This document shows positions 40,170 through 50,345 of a stretch of DNA of 64,000 nucleotides, piece by piece (within the stretch, counting starts at the first letter, position 1; every line of letters begins with the position of its first letter). The position numbers and the translations under genes were made by a program. The DNA is from Picocystis sp. L7. Taxonomy: Eukaryota; Chlorophyta; Picocystophyceae; Picocystales; Picocystaceae. The stretch lies in NCBI GenBank assembly GCA_020975725.1, contig QXJR01000028.1, positions 186,001 to 250,000 of the forward strand, given 5' to 3'. The notes below the pieces were generated by a model that saw only the letters and a list, made by a program, of their open reading frames with translations, made no database searches and was not told the origin of the DNA.

Positions 40170-40856
40170 ATGGCGACGCGACGCCTCGCACGGGCCCTGG
40201 TGTCGGACCTGGACCTGCGTTCCTTGAACGGCGTCGCTTGGAACCGGACGGATCCTTTCCAGCGGGCGAGGGCCACAGAAGTGGTTCGGAGGACGTTGAA
40301 GACCCACTCGGATGCCGCCGTCCGACCTGGAGAAGCCGTCGGAAGGGAAGTGATCTATCGTTGTGCGTGGATCCGTCCCATCCGACTGCTGGTCCGGTTG
40401 AAGGTGTTGCAGCTCTGCGGCGTGGGTGCAGCCATGGTCCCCTTGTCTGCAGAGCTCTCGAACAAAGCCATGAACACGACGATGGTGCTGGTGTCGTCCG
40501 GGGTCGTCGTCGGCGCAGCGGTCGCTTCGCTCGCCATGTGGTACTACTCGCGTCGTTTCGTGGGAGAACTGGCCCTGGTGGAAGATCGCACGCGCCTGCG
40601 CGTGAGCACGTTGGATTTCTGGGGCAGGCGGCAGGACGAGGAGCTGGATCTGGCGTCTTTGATCCCACCTTTTTCTCGTCGTTCTACGACGACGTCGGAC
40701 GTGGTGCTTCGGTCGAGCTTCGTTCCCCTGCAGGCGATGGGTGGACGCCAATACATGCTGGCCTGGCGCGTCAACGCCGTCCCGTCGGACCTCCTGCTGC
40801 GTGTCCTCGTCGGAGAACCCCTCCGAGGTGCGTCGCATGCGCCTGTGGCGCCTTGA
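40170..40856 (+). CDS. TMEM186: TMEM186-like mitochondrial inner-membrane protein
   Basis: A 228-aa protein. In animals TMEM186 belongs to the MCIA complex that assembles complex I. Pattern in order: V-I-Y-R entry motif, first hydrophobic helix (VLQLCGVGAAMVPL), second helix (VLVSSGVVVGAAVASLAMW), YYSRRFVGELALVED, LRVSTLDFWGRRQD, the F-W-G-R-R-x-D block being the family hallmark, and a beta-strand-rich C terminus ending in R-Q-Y-M-L-A-W. The N terminus is Arg-rich, as in a mitochondrial presequence. The ATG at 40170 is chosen over an open upstream frame with Arg repeats. It is divergent to THOC7 (230 bp). Confidence 0.72.
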   Translation: MATRRLARALVSDLDLRSLNGVAWNRTDPFQRARATEVVRRTLKTHSDAAVRPGEAVGREVIYRCAWIRPIRLLVRLKVLQLCGVGAAMVPLSAELSNKAMNTTMVLVSSGVVVGAAVASLAMWYYSRRFVGELALVEDRTRLRVSTLDFWGRRQDEELDLASLIPPFSRRSTTTSDVVLRSSFVPLQAMGGRQYMLAWRVNAVPSDLLLRVLVGEPLRGASHAPVAP

Positions 40857-41109
40857 AGCACCGCATCCGCGGCATCACGCCCAAGCGAATATTCGCTCGA
40901 TTCGCTCGATCTTCGTCCCACCCCTTTCCTTGTGTTCGTTGCCTTCGACGTGTGGGGGGGGAGTAGAAGGGGGAAGGATCCCCTTTCGCGTGGGATCTTG
41001 AAAGGGAAAGACGTGGGGTTTCATGGGGTGGACTGAAAGGAGGATGGGTCGGGTGAACTCCTTGGAGGCGTGGCAGCACCAGAACGTCGCAAACGCAAGA
41101 GCAGACGCC

Positions 41110-42186
41110 ATGCCTGTTCCCGTCGCCGACACCCATCCGACCGGAAAAGGCGTGGCTGCTGCGACGCCGCAGGTCATGGCTGCATCGTCCTGGAGCGCAC
41201 TGGCCGGAAAGGGAGGGAGCGAGCCGTCGAGAACGAAGGAAAACGTTGGAGAACGAACGAAACAGGTGACGTCGATCGAGAACGAACACGACGGACCCGC
41301 CGTGGAGATCCGAAACCTCGACTTCAGCTATCCTGGCGTGGATGGACAGCCCTTGGCTGGCGTGCCACCGCTCATCCAAGACCTCAACTTGGAGCTGCCG
41401 AAAGGAAGCCGATGCCTGTTGCTAGGTGCCAACGGTGCTGGCAAGACCACCCTCCTGAAAGTGATCGGTGGGAAGCACATGGTGCCCAAAGATGCAGTCC
41501 TCGTGCTTGGAAGGCCGGCATTCCATGATACCGATCTCACATCCAGCGGAAACCTCTCCTACATTGGAGGACAGTGGGAAAGAGAAGTGGCGTTCGCCGG
41601 TTACTCTGTACCCTTGCAAGGAGACTTCTCTGCACAGCAAATGATCGATGGAGTGCCGGGAAAGCACACCCAAGAGAGGAAGAAACATGTGATGGACGTC
41701 TTGGATGTGGATCCAGACTGGCGTATGAACACGGTGTCGGACGGACAGCGACGACGCGTGCAGCTGGCAATGGGCCTCCTGAATCCCTTCAAGGTGCTCC
41801 TGTTGGACGAAATCACGGTGGATCTTGATGTGTTAGGAAGGGCAGATCTGATGCAGTTTTTGAAGGAAGAGAGCGAGAAAGGGGCTACCATTATTTACAC
41901 CACGCATATTTTTGATGGGCTGGAGTCATGGCCCACGCACATCGCATACATCAGCCATGGACGGCTCCAAACGTTTCGTAAAGCAGAGGACATACCGGAG
42001 CTCAAGCAGGGTTGTCTTTTGGAGCTTGTGGAAGGCTGGTTGCGCAAGGATCTGGAGGAAGACCTTGCTAATCTTCCCAAAGAGGAAAAGCACAAGAAAT
42101 TCGAGTACATCAGGAACAATGGCTGGGTGCCAGGGCGCCTTACGAGCTCGCTAGCGGGGAGCAGCAACACTGTGATGCGCCGTTGA
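41110..42186 (+). CDS. soluble ABC ATPase, ABCI20/ABCI21-CAF16 type
   Basis: A 358-aa single nucleotide-binding domain without membrane helices. Walker A is LLLGANGAGKTTLLKVIGGKHMV; the family-specific segment AFHDTDLTSSGNLSYIGGQWEREVAFAG follows; the signature is SDGQRRRVQLAMGLL; Walker B KVLLLDEITVDLDV; the switch His is in IYTTHIFDGLESWPTHI. The C terminus GWVPGRLTSSLAG is also diagnostic. Plant ABCI19-21 form a cytosolic complex linked to cytokinin responses; yeast Caf16 associates with CCR4-NOT. The start is uncertain: an in-frame ATG at 41023 adds 29 residues; homologues begin close to the ABC domain. Confidence 0.85.
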   Translation: MPVPVADTHPTGKGVAAATPQVMAASSWSALAGKGGSEPSRTKENVGERTKQVTSIENEHDGPAVEIRNLDFSYPGVDGQPLAGVPPLIQDLNLELPKGSRCLLLGANGAGKTTLLKVIGGKHMVPKDAVLVLGRPAFHDTDLTSSGNLSYIGGQWEREVAFAGYSVPLQGDFSAQQMIDGVPGKHTQERKKHVMDVLDVDPDWRMNTVSDGQRRRVQLAMGLLNPFKVLLLDEITVDLDVLGRADLMQFLKEESEKGATIIYTTHIFDGLESWPTHIAYISHGRLQTFRKAEDIPELKQGCLLELVEGWLRKDLEEDLANLPKEEKHKKFEYIRNNGWVPGRLTSSLAGSSNTVMRR

Positions 42187-42490
42187 GTGTTGCATCTGAT
42201 CAAGGCATGCAGTTGATTTCCCCTGTCATAACCGTTCGTCATCTCAAGATCGGCAAGTCTTTTTTGTGCTAGCTGCGGTCAAGAGTGGATCGTGGTAACA
42301 CCGGGAGAAGAAGTGAAAGAGAGTTACATTCGACGGCACGGCGACTGGGATGCTGCCGCGCAATTTTCCCTCTGTATTCGTGCAGAAGCAGAACACCTGA
42401 CAATATCATCCTTCATGTCAACAAGAATTGTTGTCTTACATTCTCCTCGTCTTCCAGTTGCCTTTTTCAGAGTGAAGTGTCCATGGTCTC
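42187..42490. other. convergent 3' flanks of ABCI20 and lumazine synthase
   Basis: About 300 bp; nothing beyond untranslated sequence is seen. Confidence 0.4.
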
Positions 42491-43187
42491 TCACCAGGTC
42501 GGCGCGGTCACCTTGCCCTCAGAGCCAAGCTTCTTCATCAAGTTGCCCATCTCGATTGCTGTAGCGGCGGCTTCCGCACCTTTGTTTCCCAGCTTACCGC
42601 CTGCTCTATCTAGCGCCTGTTCCATAGTGTCGCAGGTGAGCACGCCGAAGATGATGGGCACTCCAATGCTAGTGCTGGCGGATAGGATACCGCTGGCTGC
42701 GCTGTTGGCCACAGCTTCGTAATGGGTGGTCGCTCCACGGATCACTGCACCGATGCAGATCACTGCATCGTATTTTCCAGTCTCTGCCATCCGTTTGGCC
42801 ACCACAGGCAGCTCGAAACTTCCCGGAACGTACGCCGTCTACGTGTCGCAACGCGATAACACGTCAGCAGCGTTTCGGGGTTGGTTTGACGCGTCGCATT
42901 CGGTGCAGATCCGCTTCACGTACGTCGCAGTCCTCTCCAACGATTCCATGGGCTTCGAAGTGATCCAGTACGCCTTCGTAGAGCGGCTTGGTGATGAGAG
43001 AGTTGAACTTGGCCACGACCACAGCGACCTTCAGTCCGTTGGACATCACGCCGCCGTGGTACGTCGCCGCGAGACGGACATCCCTGGTGCGTTGGCGTGC
43101 GGTCCTCGCCTGCACATGGACACGTGCCAATCCTAATCGTTTCGCATTCGCACGAGGCGCGTGTTGCGATCCTTGTGCCGCCTTCAT
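42491..43187 (-). CDS. 6,7-dimethyl-8-ribityllumazine synthase, plastid-type (one intron)
   Basis: The penultimate enzyme of riboflavin synthesis. Exons 42924-43187 and 42491-42838 give 203 aa; the 85-bp intron has donor GTACGT and acceptor CACGTAG, phase 0. Residues 1 to about 57 are Ala/Arg/Gln-rich (transit peptide). The enzyme core follows: [94 protein letters not shown]. The active-site His pair region (G-A-T-T-H-Y) and the phosphate-binding segment are intact. The first ATG in frame is at 43187. Confidence 0.92.
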
Positions 43188-44683
43188 CGCCGTTGACGCG
43201 CCGACGCGCACGGTTCGAACCACCACCAAATGAATGTCACAACTATGTCACAACCTTTTCTCTCGGACAACACCAGAAGCCATGGTGCCTACACGGAGTG
43301 GGAAGGTGCAACAACCACGAAAAAGACAACCATAGAATAGGAAGGGACTCGAAACACGGCCATATTGGAATCATGGAGAGTGAAGGAAGGAGCGGAGCAG
43401 TGGAAATTGTCGTAGGAGACGAATCGGCTTCGAGGAGGACGAGAAGAAGGGTGCCACACGGTCAGCCAATTGCTTAGCTCGCATGGGAAAGACGGCCACG
43501 AACTTGTTTGCATGATCTGCACAAGAAGGATAGGCACCACCTCGCAAACGTGCAACGCTTTTCCTCGCTTGAGTAGGTACCCTTGCTCTTCCGATATGCC
43601 GCGGTGTTGCAACAAGAAGAGAAAGCATGAAGTGAGCAATCCAACCTCGTTTCTACCGACACTCGATGTAGAGTACGTAGCAATATGGTGCAAGGGTGTT
43701 TAGAAATCAATCAAAAATCAATCGGACGAGACATTCGTTGCGTTTATTTGCAATAGAGACCCACCGCATGGGCCAAAGCAAAGTCACACGCACGCCGACT
43801 TATATCGGTAGTGTGAGTGAGCGATTCACTCAAATGTTTTAAAAGTCATCGTGACCGTTCCAAGAAGGTTATACTGCACAGATGGAACGAATGCAGATCT
43901 TCAAGTGCGGAATATACCAAACCTTACGCGACGTAGCATTTCTTTCAAGTGTCGTAGGTTGTAGCGTGTCCTTTAAACACTGCATTGCAAAAATAATTAT
44001 TTCGCATTCAAGGCATCCCTTTGCCTTTGTAGGAGGTTGCTCGATCAGATGGATCGCATCCATCCATGGTTGGAGGCCGACAAACACTCGCCCGGGCTTT
44101 CGGTTCGAGAAGCACACGTAGGCTATGGTTCCTTCCCTTCTCCCAAGTTGACGTGCTTTGTATCCGCCACGTTCCTTTTCCTCCGACGTGTTGGCGCATT
44201 GGAAGGTTGCAATTGTCGTGGTCACCTCGGACCGCTTTTCTCGTTGTCTTCCAAAAATGCTCACGCTCCGCTTGTTCGACCGTGGCAGCTTTCGTCTGTG
44301 CCAGTAGTGCACGTCCTTCTCCGCTCCCCTTCTCTCCATCCAAGCCGCACGGGACGGGTCCGTCCGACCTTTCTCCGTTCGTCCTTTTGCTTCTGTTGGA
44401 CGCACGAGTGGCAAGGACGCGTTTGAGTGTGAGTTGGTACGGCCTGGTACAGGATGTGCATTCGAGGGCGTGTTCTTCCGCTTCATGGGGGGTTGTGCAA
44501 CAGAGACGAGGGGGAGTGGCTGTGCCTGTCACCAGCCTGGCTGGGTTTGGATGTGGAGATGGGGTGTGCTTCTGCACCACACGTGCATGTGTCCATTCCA
44601 TGGTGGATGCAGCGACACCCATCCTGTTCGGCTGGAGGTGGCTTCGCGCGTGGCTGCACACCACGAAGGATCGAGAAGGAAGC
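43188..44683. other. intergenic, divergent region of lumazine synthase and DNAJC21
   Basis: 1.5 kb with no gene recognised. Open frames of 100-130 codons occur on both strands around 43290-43700, without a family match. Confidence 0.4.
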
Positions 44684-46318
44684 ATGCGAGCTACCCAGGC
44701 GTCCGCCACGTGCTTGTACGGTGTCCTGGGCGTGCCTCCAGACGCCGACGCCGACGCCATCCGACGCGCGTATCGCGCACGTGCGCTGGAATGGCACCCA
44801 GACAAGAATCCGCACCGCCTGGAGGAGGCGCAGGAGCGCTTTCGGATCGCCAGGAACGCGTACGAGGTGCTGAGCAACCCTGCCGAACGCGCCTGGTACG
44901 ATCGACGTCGGGACGTCCACCGAAGCGGCGGAAATGGAGGCGATGGAGACGCCTTCGCGGACCAAGGACCGATCGATTTGGCGCGCTACGTGGACGAATC
45001 CTGCTTCTCCGGCTTCGGAAGCGACGGGAGAGGCTTCTACGCGACCTATGGACGCGCCTTCGACGAGGTCGAGGCCGTGGAAGACGCGGCGGCCGAGGCG
45101 CAAGCGCGATGGGAACGCGTTCCCATGCCGCCTTTCGGCGGACCGAACGACGAATGGGACGTCGTGTCGCATTTCTACGCGCGTTGGGAAGCCTTCGCGA
45201 CGTGCAGGAGCTTCTACTGGGCCGACAAACACCAGTTCGCATCCGCAGACAGCCGAAAGGTGCGTCGGATGATGGAAGACGAGAATCGGAAGGAAAGGAA
45301 ACGCGCCAAGCGGGAGTACTTGGACGACGTGAAGCGACTCTTGACCTTCGTCAAGCGAAGAGATCCGCGCGTGGCTGCCCACCAGGCCTTGGCCAAGCAG
45401 CAGCAGGAGGAGCGGAGGGCTGCCCAGGAACAGAAGAGGAAAGAAGAACAACAAGAAAGGATACGAAGAGCCAAGGAATACGTCGAACCAGAATGGGTCC
45501 AGAACCAATCCCATGTAGTGCTGGAAGACGATGTGGAGAGCCTGGAAGAAGAGCAACACGAAGCGTGGGAGGAGGAGGATCGCACGGGAGAGACAGGAAC
45601 CGAGCTCGAAGGAGAAAGCGAGTGCAGAGGAGCGGGAGGGGAATCCACAGCTGCAGAAAGCCTGTACTGCGTTGCCTGCAAGAAGAAGTTCAAGTCCGTG
45701 AAGCAGAGGGTCAACCATTTCCAGTCCAAGAAGCACCTAGACAACGTGGCCAAGTTGAGAGAAACACTCCTCCAAGAGGAAGGGCTCGAGGAGGAAGATC
45801 TCCACATGTACGATGATCTGAACACCAGCTCCTTCCAAAACTCGGGGCAGCAATCCGAGCAACCAGGAAGACCGAGCAAGAAGAAGAAGAAAAAGAAGGC
45901 GGCTGCTCAGAACCGAAACGCTGCACACGCTGGTTCAGGAGGTGCCCCTGCTGCAGACGATGATGGAGAGAGAAACACGACAGGAAGGCACCGTACCCTC
46001 GAAGAAGAATTAGAGCAACTGGACGTGGATGACCACGACGTTTCTCCATGCGCTGGTTCCAGGGACAACCACGTGGACTTGACAGATGAAGTGGAGCAGC
46101 TGCACCTGGATGCAGAGGACCCCTCCTCATTCGGCAAGGAAGCTAGCACGCACGAAGAAAAAAAGAAAGAAAAGGAAGGGAAGAAAGTACGAAAGAAGAA
46201 ACAGACAAAGGTGGCAAACGGGGCAGCCAACGCATGCAAGATCTGTGGTGCAGCTTTCGAGACGAGGAACAGATTGTTCCAACACATCAAGGAAACGGGA
46301 CACGCTGCCTACAAATAA
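44684..46318 (+). CDS. DNAJC21: DNAJC21/Jjj1-type J-domain zinc-finger protein
   Basis: A 544-aa protein. An N-terminal J domain (about 9-75) contains ALEWHPDKNP and an NAYEVLSNP end; a central DnaJ-associated region (F-G-x-x-x-D-E-W-D-V-V-S-H-F-Y) and an acidic/basic coiled coil follow. A C2H2 U1-like zinc finger (CVACKKKFKSVKQRVNHFQSKKH, split here as C-x2-C near 327) and a second C2H2 finger at the end (CKICGAAFETRN... H near 517-540) complete the DNAJC21/Jjj1 layout. It recycles the 60S export factor Arx1 with Hsp70. A Lys/Glu-rich stretch (about 385-500) separates the fingers. The ATG at 44684 is chosen although the frame is open for 206 codons upstream. It converges on the kinase gene with a 36-bp gap. 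Confidence 0.88.
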   Translation: MRATQASATCLYGVLGVPPDADADAIRRAYRARALEWHPDKNPHRLEEAQERFRIARNAYEVLSNPAERAWYDRRRDVHRSGGNGGDGDAFADQGPIDLARYVDESCFSGFGSDGRGFYATYGRAFDEVEAVEDAAAEAQARWERVPMPPFGGPNDEWDVVSHFYARWEAFATCRSFYWADKHQFASADSRKVRRMMEDENRKERKRAKREYLDDVKRLLTFVKRRDPRVAAHQALAKQQQEERRAAQEQKRKEEQQERIRRAKEYVEPEWVQNQSHVVLEDDVESLEEEQHEAWEEEDRTGETGTELEGESECRGAGGESTAAESLYCVACKKKFKSVKQRVNHFQSKKHLDNVAKLRETLLQEEGLEEEDLHMYDDLNTSSFQNSGQQSEQPGRPSKKKKKKKAAAQNRNAAHAGSGGAPAADDDGERNTTGRHRTLEEELEQLDVDDHDVSPCAGSRDNHVDLTDEVEQLHLDAEDPSSFGKEASTHEEKKKEKEGKKVRKKKQTKVANGAANACKICGAAFETRNRLFQHIKETGHAAYK

Positions 46319-46338
46319 GGGGCTAGGCGCGTGACCGC

Positions 46339-46344
46339 TTTATT
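46339..46344 (-). terminator. AATAAA poly(A) signal of the MST-like kinase
   Basis: Minus-strand AATAAA 10 bp past the stop, inside the 36-bp gap to the DNAJC21 stop. Confidence 0.5.
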
Positions 46345-46354
46345 TCAGCCTCCT

Positions 46355-48013
46355 TCAAGCCAGAAGGACGTTGCTAAGCATCTCCCAACAGTTCTGGATA
46401 TCCTTTTCTGTTTGGAGGATTTCCTTATCTGAAAGGTTGTGCTGTGCAAGATGCACTTTCAGGCTTGCAAATTGACGCAGCAAGTTATTGATTGTGCCGT
46501 GTTTGAGCCTCTCGGCTGCAAGCTGCTTGAGTTGTTCCTCCGTGTGCTTGATACCTTGCGCTCCCACCAGTGGTTGGACCAAGTCCTTGACCTCGTGGTC
46601 AAAATCAAAGTCTTCTTTGCCCAGGTATGCACTAGGATCCACACTGAATAGGGGTTTGACTGGCAGGTGGGATGCTGCACTGCCTCTATACCACTCAAGC
46701 AACGATTCGCGGAATTCTTCTTCCTCTGCAGGTCCATCCGTTTCTCCCAGCATGTACTTGATCGCTAAACCCAGATTCCCCCTGCCCCTCCCTGTCACTG
46801 CAGTTCCTCCCTTGACCGTCTTCTCGATCATGGTGGATTGACCCACCGCATCCTCAGTACGTGCAAACAATTCAGCAGGGATAGGCTTCCTACCTGATGA
46901 TCCCTCAGTGCTACCACTGGCAGCTGTACCGCCCGCGCGCGCAGTCCCCCTCCAGCTGAGCCGTCCTGTGGATGCCATGGTGTGTCCAAAGATCCCCATT
47001 GGTAGCACTAGCTTCTTAGACTGCATTTGCACCTCCAGAGCTTCCCTAAATTGCTTGATGGAAGGTACGAGGCTTTCCACCACAAGTTCTTCTGCTTGGA
47101 CTCTCTGGATGAATTCATGCTGCAGCAGTTCTGCGGTTGTGGATCTCAGTTCGGGGTCCTTCTGAAGGCAGCGGTTGAGGAAATCCCGGAACCCAGAACC
47201 CCACTTGGCAGGCTCTGCAAGCGTGGGTGGTTCGTCTCTGGAAATCATGAATATGACTCTCATGGGATGCACATTCCACCTTGGCGGACACGTTTCCGCC
47301 ATTTCGATGGCAGAGATCCCCAATCCCCACACGTCTACTTTCCCGTCATACCTACTTTCTTGGATGACCTCTGGAGCCATCCAGTGTGGCGTCCCAATGA
47401 AGGTGTTCCTCTTGGAGAGCGTGTTTGTGAGTTGAGAGGCGATTCCTAGATCAGCTAGTTTGACCTTTCCTTGATCTGTGAAGATAATGTTTCCACATTT
47501 GACATCTCGGTGCAGTCGATTCATCTGGTGCAGGTATTGGAGTCCTAGCAGGGTCTCCCTGCACACGTAGGCGATCTGATCCTCGGTGAGAGGCTTTTCT
47601 TGCGCCAACATGACATCACTGACACTCCCGCCCCCGCAGAACTCCATCACGATCCACAAGTATCCAGCATGGTAGAAACTGTCGAGGTACTGCACGACGT
47701 TGGGATGATCGCAGTCCTTGAGCAGCTGGATTTCCTTGGACAGATCCGCCAAGCCTGCCTCGTCCTTGCCGTCCGATGGAACGATTTTCACGGCCACTTT
47801 CTGTCCTGTTTGTCGATCCATGGCTTGGTACACCGCGCCATAGGATCCTTTTCCGACGCTGCCTTGAAGCTCGTACCTTTCTTCAGGAGCGACGCTGGTC
47901 GTGGTGGGCGTCTTCTCTTCCTCGTCCACATCATCAGCTGCACTTCTGCCGCCTTCTCCCACCGTTCCTGCTCCATCTTCCTCCTCGTGCGCCTCGTCCA
48001 TGGCGACGTCCAT
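46355..48013 (-). CDS. STE20-family Ser/Thr kinase, MST/Hippo-like
   Basis: A 552-aa protein with an acidic N terminus and a kinase domain at about 47-300: P-loop GSVGKGSYGA, VAVK lysine (K75), HRDVKCGN (168-174), then DLG instead of DFG (188-190), and the GCK-II activation segment KRNTFIGTPHWMAPEVIQES, nearly that of MST1/2. DLG occurs in some active kinases, so loss of activity is not implied. The C-terminal half is Ser/Gly-rich followed by a helical region (about 470-552) that could be a dimerisation module, but I do not see a clear SARAH domain. A TATAAA and GTTAAC element lie 43-60 bp upstream of the ATG. Confidence 0.88.
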   Translation of the reverse strand: MDVAMDEAHEEEDGAGTVGEGGRSAADDVDEEEKTPTTTSVAPEERYELQGSVGKGSYGAVYQAMDRQTGQKVAVKIVPSDGKDEAGLADLSKEIQLLKDCDHPNVVQYLDSFYHAGYLWIVMEFCGGGSVSDVMLAQEKPLTEDQIAYVCRETLLGLQYLHQMNRLHRDVKCGNIIFTDQGKVKLADLGIASQLTNTLSKRNTFIGTPHWMAPEVIQESRYDGKVDVWGLGISAIEMAETCPPRWNVHPMRVIFMISRDEPPTLAEPAKWGSGFRDFLNRCLQKDPELRSTTAELLQHEFIQRVQAEELVVESLVPSIKQFREALEVQMQSKKLVLPMGIFGHTMASTGRLSWRGTARAGGTAASGSTEGSSGRKPIPAELFARTEDAVGQSTMIEKTVKGGTAVTGRGRGNLGLAIKYMLGETDGPAEEEEFRESLLEWYRGSAASHLPVKPLFSVDPSAYLGKEDFDFDHEVKDLVQPLVGAQGIKHTEEQLKQLAAERLKHGTINNLLRQFASLKVHLAQHNLSDKEILQTEKDIQNCWEMLSNVLLA

Positions 48014-49347
48014 CGTGTTGCGAATCCGACGTCGGTCGCTTCACCACGTTCCGAAGTTAACCGAATGTTTATAAAAACTGGGACCACAACACCATGGACC
48101 GAACCGTGGAGAGGCACCCAAGGCTTTTGCTACGTGGTTATGAACGAAAGTGAAACGATGTCATAACGAAGATTCCATGTACGAGAGTGCAGTGGCAACA
48201 CAAGCTCCGGGTGTAACAAGTCGCATGTCCAAGGTTGTCGCGCCCTTGCATCGAACACTCCGAATGGACAATACAACGCCACGGGAAGGGCATGCGGCCC
48301 GCCCTTGCCTGTTGACTTCCGACGCACACCCATCACGGAGTAGTGTGCGAAGTGCCGATTTTTCGTTCGAAACCTAGCCACTCCTTACAACTCCGAATGG
48401 TAGTTGATGGGAGAGGTCTTTTCGAGCACGCGGTCTTGCATGGTCACCAATCAAGGCGTACACCTACAAACACACACTTGGCTTGAGCTTCTCAGACCGT
48501 CTTTGCAACAAAACATTCTTGTCGAAACAACAAACTATGTATTCGGGTCGGTTATAAAAAGAATCTTCCGTGCAGTGCATGCCCTCGTTGATTGAAACTC
48601 TACGCATCCCTACCCGAGCACAAAACCGTCACAATAAGGGCCTTTGACTACCAAAGTTCACAATGCAATTGTCGACCCTTGTACGTGTTTAGTTGAGATC
48701 GATTGCTCTGCGTCTTTTTTCTATTCGCCTGGACATTTGGATCCATTCTTTGTGGGGTAGAGCAAATAATCGGTAGAGGACCAAGACTTGAGAAGGTCCC
48801 TTGTCCCAAACTTGCGCGTTCAAGCGTCCTTCTAGATGACGGGCCGCATTGACTAGGCGACTTTGAGGCGAGAACCGCATGCGGACACCACGGATCGGTC
48901 CCCCAAATGCTTGAAGGCGCAAGGAAATACATTGTTTCATCACAGTGTGAAGGACGCGCTAGCTTGGTGTTGGTGGAGTGAGGGCCTCGGGCCATGATCA
49001 CTTGGCCCCAATTGCAAGGATTGTGAAATCAAGGATCGAGCGTTGGACGTACCATCCTCTTTCGAGAGCAAGACGGGCAATGCATGCACGGGACAGTTTT
49101 TGGTCCCAAGGCACGTGGATGGATTGCTTGTAGGCCGAACAACACCCCATCCATCCATCCTTGTGCCATCCATCCATCCATCCATCCATCCATCCATCCA
49201 TCCTTGTGCCATCCATCCATCCATCCATCCATCCATCCATCCATCCATCCATTGTGCCATGTTCAGGTATGGCACAGGGTTGGCGGTGGACCTGGTGGAT
49301 GAGAAGCCAACCACAAGAGAGAGGTGGTGGACGGAGTCGCAGCAGGC
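48014..49347. other. intergenic, divergent region of kinase and cis-prenyltransferase
   Basis: 1.3 kb. It holds the kinase promoter (CCGAAGTTAACCGA at 48051-48064 with TATAAA beside it) and a CCAT microsatellite. No coding gene is recognised. Confidence 0.4.
49147..49252. repeat. (CCAT)n microsatellite with TTGTG interruptions
   Basis: Three blocks of CCAT repeats are separated by CTTGTG; the array ends about 95 bp before the cis-prenyltransferase ATG. Confidence 0.85.
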
Positions 49348-50277
49348 ATGGCGGACCGCGATGGACAAGCATGGCCACCACCGTGGATGCGAAAGGGGGT
49401 GATGGCGATGCTCCGATGCGCATGCGGGAAGGAATGGGAACCGCCCACGCACGTGGCCTTCGTGATGGACGGAAACCGACGGCATGCCGACGCCAAGCGC
49501 GTGCCGAAGGAAGAAGGACACCGAGCGGGATTCCAAGCGCTCCTGCGCGCGCTGGGATGGTGCTTCGAAATCGGCGTGCGACACGTGAGCGCCTACGCGT
49601 TCGCCATCGACAACTTCAGACGCGACAGGGACGAAGTGCGCGCGCTGATGGACCTGGCCGAAGACAAGCTCGAAGCCATCGCCCAAGACGAGACGCTGGC
49701 GCAACACGACGTGCGCGTGCGCGTCGTCGGCGACCTGGAAAAGCTGCCTCAAGGCGTGAGAAGGGCGGCAGAACGAGCCATGGAAGCCACCCAAGCGAGG
49801 AAAGGCGCGTGCTTGGACGTTTTCCTCGCGTACGCCGCACGCGACGAGCTGGCCAAGGCCGTCGCGAGCACCAGGAGAGACGTCGGCAGCGGACGATTAC
49901 AACCAGGACAAGTGGTGGAATCGGAACTCCTGAAACGTACGATGAACCGAGGAGCGCCGCCAGTGGACTTGCTCGTGCGCACATCTGGAGAACGAAGGCT
50001 CTCGGACTTCTTGCTGGCCCAAAGCGTGCACGCGCACCTGGTGTTCCTCGATGTCCTGTGGCCTGAACTCAGCTACTGGGACCTTGCAAGAGCGATGCTG
50101 GAACATGGGACGGCAACCTTTAGAAAGAGAAAAAGGTCCCGTCGGAAAGTAGAATGGAACACGGAAACAGAATCACGTTCCACACTGAAGACCGAAAATT
50201 TATCCTCGTCGGTACAAACACGCATGAACAGCGCACTGGCGGCATGCCACGGTGGGTGCAAGGAGCAGGCAGGATGA
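49348..50277 (+). CDS. cis-prenyltransferase (dehydrodolichyl diphosphate synthase)
   Basis: A 309-aa protein. Catalytic motif [13 protein letters not shown] (Asp near 41); [42 protein letters not shown]; and the conserved C-terminal box [16 protein letters not shown] with [14 protein letters not shown]. This is the eukaryotic DHDDS/RER2 type that makes dolichol backbones for N-glycosylation. It lacks the C-terminal R-x-G of DHDDS/NgBR partners and ends in a basic, low-complexity tail. The first ATG (49348) is used; one 13 codons later is also possible. It converges on Gemin5 (68 bp). Confidence 0.88.
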   Translation: MADRDGQAWPPPWMRKGVMAMLRCACGKEWEPPTHVAFVMDGNRRHADAKRVPKEEGHRAGFQALLRALGWCFEIGVRHVSAYAFAIDNFRRDRDEVRALMDLAEDKLEAIAQDETLAQHDVRVRVVGDLEKLPQGVRRAAERAMEATQARKGACLDVFLAYAARDELAKAVASTRRDVGSGRLQPGQVVESELLKRTMNRGAPPVDLLVRTSGERRLSDFLLAQSVHAHLVFLDVLWPELSYWDLARAMLEHGTATFRKRKRSRRKVEWNTETESRSTLKTENLSSSVQTRMNSALAACHGGCKEQAG

Positions 50278-50345
50278 ATCATGGTGCAAGGTACGAAAGC
50301 TTACATCAAAGCTCGGACAAAGCAATTCAATGCCTGCTCCAGGAT

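Noticed and set aside
44066-44683. 206-codon upstream extension of DNAJC21
   Set aside because: The J domain starts a few residues after the ATG at 44684 as in homologues; the extension shows no domain.
48130-48950. Minus-strand string that at first looked like an N-terminal part of a second Fanzor relic
   Set aside because: On careful translation the frame has stops at about the random rate, and the resemblance was not anchored by any catalytic motif.
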